From Anaerobium acetethylicum (GTDB lineage Bacteria > Bacillota > Clostridia > Lachnospirales > Lachnospiraceae), in assembly GCF_900096945.1 (NCBI RefSeq), contig NZ_FMKA01000027.1, positions 1 through 48,398 on the forward strand: a stretch of DNA of 48,398 bases, in the 5' to 3' direction. Each line of letters starts with the position of its first letter. Position 1 is the stretch's first letter. Under the pieces are notes generated by a model. That model was given only the letters and a program-made list of their open reading frames with translations, did not search any database and was not told the DNA's origin. Position numbers and translations under genes: made by a program. Below are positions 41,959 through 48,398 of the stretch, piece by piece.

Positions 41959-44523
41959 TTACTTTTTCTGATGGAAAACGACTAAGGATAAGACTCTATT
42001 CGCACAGGTCTGAAGGTCAACAAAAGTTAATTCCTTTCCAATGGCATTGATTATGGTATCCACATCATTTTGTGATCCAGGCATAATTAGGTCGTTTCCG
42101 GCCTTGATACAAAGGGAAGGGCTTGAAGAACCGTACTTAAATGAAGCATCAGGCTGATCTGTGGTTCCCCAGTCGGTCATTACGAGCCCCTGGAAATTCC
42201 ATTCCTGGCGGAGTATATCGGTAAGTAACTCTTTATTGTTGGCAGCATGAATGCCATTTACTAAGTTATAACTTGTCATAAGAGATTTTGGATTTGCTAT
42301 TTTTATAGCAATTTCAAAGCCCTTCAAATAAATCTCACGAAGTGCACGCTCTGAGCAGTGAGAATTAGAATGGGTACGATTATCTTCCTGGTTATTTAAA
42401 GCAAAATGCTTAATTGTGGTACTGCAGCCTTTATGAGCTTGTACGCCAAGGGTATCAGCAGCAGCACATAAGCCGGAAATAAGTGGGTCTTCGGAATAGT
42501 ATTCAAAGTTACGGCCACAAAGAGGATTTCGATGAATATTCATTCCAGGAGCAAGCCAAAGGGTTATACCAAATTCTTCCATTTCTTCGCCAACGATATC
42601 TCCTGCTTCCTCGAGAAGAGACATATCCCATGTCTGTGCCAGTAAGGTAGCAATTGGAATTGCAGTACAGTACTGGTAATAATCCATAGCATCTTCAGGA
42701 CGTTCTGGAATAGGCATGCCAAGTAATTGCGGAAGATTTCCCATGGATGACTCACCAAGACCAGGAATGATATTGTGATCTTTGTCAGCAACGAAACTCT
42801 TGGATAATCGTAAACCAGCAGGTCCATCTGCTAAGGAAAGATTTATAATACCGCGGCTTTCGATAAGGTTTGAGGTAGTGTCACCTGCTGCGCCAGGGCA
42901 AGCAGAAGATGCTGCGCCAATAATTGAATTTTCAGCAAAACCACCTCGGGCAGAACCAACCACCAAACTAGCTAATTCTTCTACGGTAAGCTGAGCAGTT
43001 AATTCCTCTACACTAGCATTATAATTTAAAACATCCTCAAGCGTAATGAAAGTTTCTTTGTCAGTGGTAAACAAGGTTGCTTCTGATTCGTAGCTGACAG
43101 TTTCTGTAGGGATGAGCTGTGAAGAAACTTCAATAATTGGCACCGATTTCTTTTCTGCTTCTTCATCCGAATAAGTGAAGAAAAGGCTTTCGTTGGCCTT
43201 TAATGTTGAGAAATCACTGTCCTTGCACACTTTGTTTGCAACCTGTTTGGTAATGATTGTTTCAGCAACATGAATTGCTGCAACAATATGGGTATTTCTT
43301 GAATAATTTCCAAGACGAACATAATAGTTACCAGCTTCTAAAAGGTAATGAGCATTTGCTTCATCATAGGAGGCAAGGGAGCGGAGAGAGAAGATAATTT
43401 CAAGGGTCGCCTCCTGACCAGGTGCTAAGGACTTGGTTTTGGCAAAGCCGGCAAGTACCTGATAAGCTTTATCAAGATTTCCCTGTGGCTGTGTAACATA
43501 CACTTGTACGGTTTCACGGCCAGAATACTGGTTACCAATATTTTTAACAGTGACTGTTAGAATTACATTTTCTCCCTGAAGGGAGCACCCTTTACTTACG
43601 ATAGAAAAATCGGTGTAAGAAAGGCCAAACCCAAAAGGATAGGCAGGCGTTTTGCCAAAACTGTCAAAGTAACGGTAACCAACAAAGATTCCTTCCGAAT
43701 AATATTCATCATTGACATCGCCATTTTGATAACTGAAGGTATCAAACGAAGGATAATCCTCGTAATTATTGGCCCAGGTGGTAGTTAAGTGACCGCTTGG
43801 AGTTACTTTTCCGGTCAGCACATCAGCTAAAGCTAGGCCACCGACGCAACCAGGCTGGCTCATGAGAAGAATTGCACTGATTCCTTTTTGTGCTCTGAGA
43901 AACTTGGTGTCAATGACACCGCCAGCATTGATTACTACGATAGTATGTTCAAAGTGCTCAGTAAGGAAAAGGAGATTTGAAATTTCCTTTTCAGATAGTT
44001 GGTAATCTCCACCTGACAATTTACGATCAGAGCCTTCGCCGGAAGTACGACCAATTACATAAATAGCACAGTAGGAATCGGTTCCTTCCAAATCTTTTTT
44101 TGAAATATCAGGCACTACAGGGTCACGATAAGGATTGATTAAAGCTTCATTTACTCCAGCCCAGCCCTTTTCCTGAACGGTTTCTTGAAAATGTTTGCCA
44201 AAGGCATTTAATGCGTCGTTACAATCTGAATCGAACTGATTTAACCAGGCTTTGGTACCGATGGTAAAGCCTGCGTCTTCAAGTCCTTGCTCTACATTAT
44301 ATACAGTTCTGGAATTGACATCTCCAGATCCGGTTCCACCTTTCACTGTACGGCGAGCACCACTTCCAAAGAGCGCTAGCGGCTTGGAGAGGGGGCTTAA
44401 AGGTAGTATTCCGTCATTAGCAAGAAGAACCATTCCATCAGAGGCAATCTTTCTTGAACGATTCATATTTCTTCTTTCTCGATCATTTATTTCATTTGAA
44501 TTACTTGCATATAAAATTGACAT
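41959..44523 (-). CDS. GH3 beta-glycosidase with inverted domain order
   Basis: This 854-residue protein has the sandwich domain at about 20-290, a fibronectin-III-like domain at about 330-430 and the TIM barrel at about 500-840. Nucleophile Asp784 lies in LVMTDWGTTDQ. The acid/base segment is probably SGEGSDR (about 165-171). NIHRNPLCGRNFEYYSEDP and KHFALNNQE are intact. About 60 residues of variable, Ser/Glu-rich sequence link the fibronectin-III-like domain to the barrel. AGGAG lies nine bases before the ATG. It sits between the GPH symporter and the GH2 gene in cassette C. No signal peptide is seen. Activity as a cytoplasmic beta-glucosidase or beta-xylosidase is expected. Confidence 0.92.
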   Translation of the reverse strand: MSILYASNSNEINDRERRNMNRSRKIASDGMVLLANDGILPLSPLSKPLALFGSGARRTVKGGTGSGDVNSRTVYNVEQGLEDAGFTIGTKAWLNQFDSDCNDALNAFGKHFQETVQEKGWAGVNEALINPYRDPVVPDISKKDLEGTDSYCAIYVIGRTSGEGSDRKLSGGDYQLSEKEISNLLFLTEHFEHTIVVINAGGVIDTKFLRAQKGISAILLMSQPGCVGGLALADVLTGKVTPSGHLTTTWANNYEDYPSFDTFSYQNGDVNDEYYSEGIFVGYRYFDSFGKTPAYPFGFGLSYTDFSIVSKGCSLQGENVILTVTVKNIGNQYSGRETVQVYVTQPQGNLDKAYQVLAGFAKTKSLAPGQEATLEIIFSLRSLASYDEANAHYLLEAGNYYVRLGNYSRNTHIVAAIHVAETIITKQVANKVCKDSDFSTLKANESLFFTYSDEEAEKKSVPIIEVSSQLIPTETVSYESEATLFTTDKETFITLEDVLNYNASVEELTAQLTVEELASLVVGSARGGFAENSIIGAASSACPGAAGDTTSNLIESRGIINLSLADGPAGLRLSKSFVADKDHNIIPGLGESSMGNLPQLLGMPIPERPEDAMDYYQYCTAIPIATLLAQTWDMSLLEEAGDIVGEEMEEFGITLWLAPGMNIHRNPLCGRNFEYYSEDPLISGLCAAADTLGVQAHKGCSTTIKHFALNNQEDNRTHSNSHCSERALREIYLKGFEIAIKIANPKSLMTSYNLVNGIHAANNKELLTDILRQEWNFQGLVMTDWGTTDQPDASFKYGSSSPSLCIKAGNDLIMPGSQNDVDTIINAIGKELTFVDLQTCANRVLSLVVFHQKK

Positions 44524-44582
44524 GTATTTTTACTCCTATCTATTCAATGATGTTTTATTAGAAAACTTTTTCTTATCTGCTA

Positions 44583-44620
44583 CAAAAACTCTTCTCTATA
44601 TGAATAAAGAGGAGCTTTTG
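44583..44620 (-). terminator. Weak intercistronic hairpin
   Basis: CAAAAACTCTTCTC (44583-44596) pairs imperfectly with GAGGAGCTTTTG (44609-44620) in the 115-base gap between the GPH and GH3 genes. On the minus strand TTTTTG ends the stem. It may partly reduce read-through from the transporter gene. Confidence 0.4.
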
Positions 44621-44638
44621 TTATGAAAAGAAAAAAGG

Positions 44639-46090
44639 TTATTTATTGTCTGAAGATTTCATCTTATTTCGAATTTCATCTGTAACTGGGTATTTTCCGA
44701 GAATAAAGAAGGAAATAATACCAAAAATTCCAGGGATAAGTCCCATTATAACGATAAACCATTTGAGCATTCCAGGAATGGCTGATAAGTCGCCAAGGTA
44801 GGTATCGGTAACGGAATCTACTTCGTATCCAATTGCAATGAGAATAACACCAATCAAACCCGTTGAAACTGATGATTGTGCTTTACTAAGGAACTTATTG
44901 CACGCATTACATAAAGCAGAACGGTCTTTTCCCGCACGATAGATCTCATAGTCCATTACTTCAATGTTTAAGGTCTCACCAGGAATATAGTCGGCACCAA
45001 TTGCAGTAGCTACTACTACAGCACAAAGGAAGAACGGAATAGGACTTAACCGAAGTAAGCCAACCATTTCAAGGACGAACAATGCTAAGCAACCCAGCGC
45101 CTGTATTAAAATCAAAATTTTGTGGAATTTCAATGGTGAACCTACTTTTTTCATGATGGGGCTAGCAACAAGAGTACCGATAATTAATGGAAACATCATC
45201 AACATAGATGAAATCATGGTGAGAAGTCCAAATCTTGAGGTATCTACTGCGCCTGTAGTAAGATCTGCACAGTAAGCCCATTTGGTGTAGTAAGCCATTG
45301 TTGCAAATAAGAAGGTCCAGATGAAACCAGAGAATAAAGCATCCAATAATTTAATGCGTAAGGCTTTATTTTCTTTAATAAGACCGAAAATATCGGTTAT
45401 TTTAACGTTGTCTTCTTCATCGCGTTCTGCGTGATGTTTCTCACGAATAATCAATAAGCCGATTGCAGAAATGACACCACTGACAACCATGAATGTACCG
45501 ATTACAAGTGCAAAGGATTTATGCATGTTACCAATGTTAACATTTATAGTGTTGATAATGCTGATAAATGCAGCACTTAATACACCGATAATCATACCGA
45601 AGATACGTGGTCCAACAAGGAGCTTTCCACGTTCATTTGGATCCAAGGTCATGGTACGATACATAAGATTTGGTGCAAAAAAAGATGCGCCGATATCATA
45701 TAAGAGGTAGAAGAAAATTACCCATACGCAGATGAAAACTGGACTTTTCATAATTCCAGATGGCAAGGCGAACAAACCAATGATACCTGACATAGAGAAA
45801 AGAACACTTAACAATAGGAATGGACGATATTTTCCGTACTTACCAACCTTTGCTCGATCCATAATCCAACCTTCAATAGGATCGTTTACTGCATCAAAGA
45901 TTCTTGCGAACATGAGTAGTGCGGTACCTAAGATGGCACCCCATTTACCGATTCCGGCATAGTCTGTTAGGTAGAGCATGAACAAACCAGTAATGACACC
46001 ACTGGAGAGCGCATCCGTTGAGCCCATAAGAGTTGTTCCAAAGTAGTCTTTGAAACGAAGTTTGTTTGGGTCTTTTACTTTTTTTGACAT
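44639..46090 (-). CDS. GPH-family sugar:cation symporter (MFS)
   Basis: This 483-residue MelB-like transporter has about 12 hydrophobic segments. Its signature region is ARIFDAVNDPIEGWIMDRAKVGKYGKYRP, with the paired acidic residues and the KxGKYRP loop. The late helices carry GADYIPGETLNIEVMDYEIYRAGK. It is longer and more divergent than the other two GPH proteins here. AGGGAG lies eight bases before the ATG. It is the first gene of the enzyme part of cassette C, behind the promoter and long inverted repeat at 46157-46234. It probably imports the glycoside cleaved by the following GH3 and GH2 enzymes. Confidence 0.92.
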   Translation of the reverse strand: MSKKVKDPNKLRFKDYFGTTLMGSTDALSSGVITGLFMLYLTDYAGIGKWGAILGTALLMFARIFDAVNDPIEGWIMDRAKVGKYGKYRPFLLLSVLFSMSGIIGLFALPSGIMKSPVFICVWVIFFYLLYDIGASFFAPNLMYRTMTLDPNERGKLLVGPRIFGMIIGVLSAAFISIINTINVNIGNMHKSFALVIGTFMVVSGVISAIGLLIIREKHHAERDEEDNVKITDIFGLIKENKALRIKLLDALFSGFIWTFLFATMAYYTKWAYCADLTTGAVDTSRFGLLTMISSMLMMFPLIIGTLVASPIMKKVGSPLKFHKILILIQALGCLALFVLEMVGLLRLSPIPFFLCAVVVATAIGADYIPGETLNIEVMDYEIYRAGKDRSALCNACNKFLSKAQSSVSTGLIGVILIAIGYEVDSVTDTYLGDLSAIPGMLKWFIVIMGLIPGIFGIISFFILGKYPVTDEIRNKMKSSDNK

Positions 46091-46156
46091 TTCGTTATCT
46101 CCCTTGTTATTTAAGAATTGTGATTTTTCTTGATTCTAGCATGAGAGAAACGAAAA

Positions 46157-46186
46157 TATATAATATAAAATAGCCTAAAATATCAA
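46157..46186 (-). promoter_or_regulatory. Predicted sigma-A promoter of cassette C transporter
   Basis: On the minus strand TTGATA (46186-46181) and an AT-rich -10 TTATAT (46163-46158) are 17 bases apart. The -35 element lies inside the left arm of the long inverted repeat, so a protein bound there would act directly on RNA polymerase. Confidence 0.55.
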
Positions 46187-46234
46187 AAATTAGCTACAAA
46201 AAATTATCGAGCTAATTTTTAATATTTTAGGCTA
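46171..46234. promoter_or_regulatory. Long inverted repeat, probable operator
   Basis: Two 25-base arms (46171-46195, starting TAGCCTAAAATAT, and 46210-46234, ending ATATTTTAGGCTA) are complementary at 24 of 25 positions around a 14-base loop. There is no T-run. It lies between the AraC gene and the GPH gene and covers the -35 element. It is most likely a double site for the AraC-family protein encoded just upstream; a hairpin in the mRNA or a small mobile element remain alternatives. Confidence 0.65.
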
Positions 46235-46282
46235 ATAATTACCATTTTCATATCTGCAAAAGTCGCAAACAAATAAAATTTT

Positions 46283-47512
46283 TCATAATTTGTTCCTTTC
46301 TATTTGAGATAAATTCTGGTATTCAGATGGAAGCATGCCGGTATATTGCTTAAAAATAGAGCAAAAATAACTTGGAGAAGAAAAGGCCAGGCGTTCGCTT
46401 ACTTCGTTAACCGCGATATCTGTGCGAGTAAGCAGAAGCTTTGCCCTTTTCATTTTTTCTTCCTTGATATAATCCTTTATAGAAGTACCGGTTTCTTCTT
46501 TAAAACGCTTACTAAGATAATAGGATGCATAGCCAAGTTCTTTTGCCATATGATCCAGGTTGATTTTTTCAAATAAATTGGTTTCAATATATTCCATGCA
46601 ACCATTCACGATAGCAGGATGATGACTTCGCTTTTTACACATACGCACGCGTTGCATAACAGTTTGAAGAATCTCATAAGCACAGTTTTGAACCGTACCA
46701 ACCGTGTCACACGCTTCTACTCTTTGAAAATAATAATCAGCGATGGAATACCCCCCTTCTGGAGAGACTCCGCCAAGAATTGCAGCTCTGGTTGCAATGA
46801 TAATCAGTACAATTACCTCATCTTTGACCTGTCGCAATGGATTGCCAGGACATAAGGCACCTATGGTACCACTTGAAAAGGTACTGGTTAAAGACATTCC
46901 TTCCAAATCAAGTGTTCCATTTTTAATTCCTTCGAACAGATTTAGTTCTGCCTCCCAGGAATTGTGTTGCACGTTGGTTACCCATTGGTCTTCTTTATTG
47001 GTAGCGATGGCTGTATTAACATAGGTGATTTCACCCGTATTAATAGAACCCCCAACTGCATAATACTGAAGCATTACTGCATAGGTCAGTGAGACGGTAA
47101 TTGGAATGGATGGAATCTTCTTAAGCTGGCCTTGCATTTGCTGAACAAGCTCAGAGGAAACATGGATCTTACTACATAGACGCATCATATAACGCTCAGA
47201 AGCTTCTACTGTAAAAAATGGACCAAGCAGATGATATTCTGAAATGGTGTCATCTTCTTTTTTACCAGCAACAATCCAAGTAAAACCAAGTGTATCTGCA
47301 ATGATAATTGGAGTGTCTAATGTTGAAAAGTGAGTCTGGATGTGATCACTGCAACTGCTAATCTTAAATAAGTCATAAAAGAATTGTCCGTCTGGATGGT
47401 TGGTATTTTGCAGATTGAACCTGCCATCTAATTGCCAACTGTATAACTTGGTAGCAACAAGAAGCATCTCTTGGGCTTCTTGTAGAAAAAGCATAGTGTT
47501 ATAATCACGCAT
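46283..47512 (-). CDS. AraC-family regulator with PocR-like sensor half
   Basis: This 409-residue paralogue of the regulators at 23704 and 30695 has YHLLGPFFTVEASERYM in the sensor half, then ATRAAILGGVSPEGGYSIADYY. Two helix-turn-helix motifs lie at about 310-400 (INLDHMAKELGYASYYLSKRF and VNEVSERLAFSSPSYFCSIF), ending MLPSEYQNL. AAAGGAG lies seven bases before the ATG. Its start overlaps the end of the 77-aa gene by eight bases (ATGCGTGA), so their translation is coupled. It precedes cassette C on the same strand, with the long inverted repeat between, and probably activates it. Confidence 0.92.
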   Translation of the reverse strand: MRDYNTMLFLQEAQEMLLVATKLYSWQLDGRFNLQNTNHPDGQFFYDLFKISSCSDHIQTHFSTLDTPIIIADTLGFTWIVAGKKEDDTISEYHLLGPFFTVEASERYMMRLCSKIHVSSELVQQMQGQLKKIPSIPITVSLTYAVMLQYYAVGGSINTGEITYVNTAIATNKEDQWVTNVQHNSWEAELNLFEGIKNGTLDLEGMSLTSTFSSGTIGALCPGNPLRQVKDEVIVLIIIATRAAILGGVSPEGGYSIADYYFQRVEACDTVGTVQNCAYEILQTVMQRVRMCKKRSHHPAIVNGCMEYIETNLFEKINLDHMAKELGYASYYLSKRFKEETGTSIKDYIKEEKMKRAKLLLTRTDIAVNEVSERLAFSSPSYFCSIFKQYTGMLPSEYQNLSQIERNKL

Positions 47513-47738
47513 CTAAATACTCCTTTAGCAGTTTGTAATCAGAGTCACTAAATAGGATTTCTCCTTCGCCTAAGCTCGCAGAACTTGGTGCATTGACGGC
47601 AACTAGAAAGAGATATTTTGAAAGTTGACTTTTTAGGTTCAACTGGTCACCTTCATCAGTCTTATAAAAAATGTTTCCTTCACATTGATCTACGCGATTT
47701 AAAAAATCGGCAGAAGACACTTCTTTTTTTAGCTTCAT
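47505..47738 (-). CDS. Small conserved-looking protein of unknown function (77 aa)
   Basis: This 77-residue, acidic, soluble protein begins MKLKKEVSSADFLNRVDQCE, continues NIFYKTDEGDQLNLKSQLSK and ends SDYKLLKEYLDA. Similar small proteins in Lachnospiraceae are often given the name polyA polymerase by transfer annotation, but nothing catalytic is visible. AAGGAG lies ten bases before the ATG. The stop overlaps the AraC start by eight bases, an arrangement that suggests the two products work together or are needed in fixed ratio. A leader hairpin lies just upstream. A role as partner or modulator of the regulator is possible but inferred. Confidence 0.7.
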   Translation of the reverse strand: MKLKKEVSSADFLNRVDQCEGNIFYKTDEGDQLNLKSQLSKYLFLVAVNAPSSASLGEGEILFSDSDYKLLKEYLDA

Positions 47739-47760
47739 TTTTGTTTTTCTCCTTATATTT

Positions 47761-47796
47761 CCAGCCTGCTACAAGGGTTAATGATATTCAGGCTGG
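47761..47796 (-). promoter_or_regulatory. Leader hairpin upstream of the 77-aa gene
   Basis: CCAGCCTG (47761-47768) and CAGGCTGG (47789-47796) form a perfect 8-bp stem with a 20-base loop, just upstream of the AAGGAG ribosome site. On the minus strand the sequence after the stem is AAATATAAGGAG, so it is not a terminator. A TGATACACT extended -10 lies further upstream (about 47822-47830). Confidence 0.5.
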
Positions 47797-47854
47797 TAGC
47801 CTCTTGTTATTTGTATTTAGTGTATCACTTTTACATACATGCGCCTACTAGCTC

Positions 47855-48040
47855 TTAATTAATTTGCTTTGACCAGCTCTTCAGCCATAACGAGAAGTCT
47901 GCAGTAATCCAATCTGTCATCACGATTCCCTGAAAACCGAATTCACTACGAAGGATATCTCCAATAAGGTCTGTTCTCTCATTAGTATGTTGCCCATTTA
48001 CTCAATTGTTGGAGGTCATTACGGATTTAGGCTGCGCCAT
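47855..48040 (-). pseudogene. GH3 fragment with catalytic motif and premature stop
   Basis: The minus-strand frame reads MAQPKSVMTSNN, then a TGA stop, then VNGQHTNERTDLIGDILRSE, FGFQGIVMTDW and a short divergent tail ending at 47855. This matches the stretch of GH3 barrels that leads to the catalytic Asp (compare PKSLMTSYNLVNG and GLVMTDWGT in the gene at 41959). Only about 45 residues of homology remain and the stop splits them. It is a relic of one more GH3 gene lying upstream of cassette C. Confidence 0.8.
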
Positions 48041-48398
48041 TTTGTTACTACTAGGTTTCCGCAAACTTGCGATTTTAAATACCTCAATTGCTTAAAAATT
48101 TACATCATTTTGCGATAAGTTATGATAGTTTTCACTTTTCACCAAAATCACTGAATTGCTTGCAGAATCAAGAATCTTCGTCATTTTTACGTTTCTTACT
48201 TCTCATCCACGACTTGAAAAATATAGACTTTCAGATACCGCGTCTCTTTGCTGTGCTACTTTCATATTACTTCTGGCAATTGACTCGATGTATATTATAT
48301 TATTAACTCAAACTTCGCACATAGATTTTGACTATGCACCTTGAAAATTCAATACCTGGCAGTTATTCAGTTATCAAAGCTCAGAGTTTATGCTGCTA
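48041..48398. other. Right-edge region, no gene recognised
   Basis: AT-rich with no ORF that has a ribosome site. Near the edge GCACATAG-ATTTTGA-CTATGC forms a small hairpin (about 48317-48338), followed by ACCTTGAAAATTCAATA (48339-48355). That word resembles the CTTTGAAAA boxA-like antitermination motif near rRNA genes in Firmicutes. No rRNA sequence is present in the window. Confidence 0.3.

Noticed and set aside
961-44523. Possible cellulosome or secreted enzyme complex
   Set aside because: None of the intact glycoside hydrolases shows a signal peptide, and no dockerin, cohesin or S-layer motifs were seen. A cytoplasmic pathway fits better.
48300-48398. Possible rRNA leader or spacer (CTTGAAAA word) at the right edge
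   Set aside because: One short word is weak evidence and no rRNA or tRNA sequence is present in the window.
1-48398. CRISPR array, prophage or intact insertion sequence
   Set aside because: No regularly spaced repeats, phage structural genes or transposase frames were seen. The repeats found are single palindromes or operator-like pairs.

Overview
The window looks like chromosomal DNA of a low-GC, fibre- or glycoside-degrading member of the Clostridia, most likely Lachnospiraceae. The reasons are AT-rich DNA, strong AGGAGG ribosome sites, GPH-type sugar symporters, AraC/PocR-style regulators, LplB/YtcP-type ABC permeases without their own ATPase, and several GH3 enzymes with inverted domain order, a form known from Ruminococcus albus and Butyrivibrio fibrisolvens. 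The species cannot be fixed from the sequence. No rRNA, tRNA, CRISPR array, prophage or intact insertion sequence was seen.

Almost everything is carbohydrate metabolism, organised as three related cassettes. Each holds one GH2 enzyme, one domain-inverted GH3 enzyme and one GPH symporter, with an adjacent AraC regulator. Cassette A (about 1-10150): GH2, GPH, inverted GH3 and GH43 on the minus strand, divergent from a cupin-AraC regulator at 9065, with decayed oxidoreductase and sugar-isomerase pieces at its 3' end. Cassette B (10875-24915): a tight six-gene minus-strand operon of inverted GH3, classical GH3, nucleoside-hydrolase-like protein, GH106-like protein, GH2 and GPH, divergent from an AraC regulator at 23704. 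Cassette C (about 32640-47740): a 77-aa protein, an AraC regulator, GPH, inverted GH3, GH2, GH39 remnant, GH43, broken inverted GH3, CocE-like hydrolase, GH43 remnant and GH43 with CBM32. Between B and C lie an ABC sugar-uptake operon (25476-29138), an alpha/beta-fold esterase (29796) and another AraC regulator (30695).

None of the intact glycoside hydrolases shows a signal peptide. The simplest reading is that oligosaccharides or plant glycosides are imported by the GPH symporters, or by the ABC system whose binding lipoprotein is the only clearly exported protein, and are then trimmed in the cytoplasm by GH2, GH3, GH43 and esterase activities. The substrates cannot be read from the sequence.

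Cassette C and the window edges contain many gene remnants: isomerase, Gfo/Idh/MocA, GPH, GH43, two GH3 pieces and GH39. Cassette C carries a diverged second copy of the GH43 plus inverted-GH3 pair of cassette A, in reversed gene order. The GH3 copy has a stop codon, a one-base frameshift and loss of the catalytic Asp region. GC-rich palindromes lie at both of its broken ends. The locus appears to evolve by repeated duplication, deletion and cassette shuffling.
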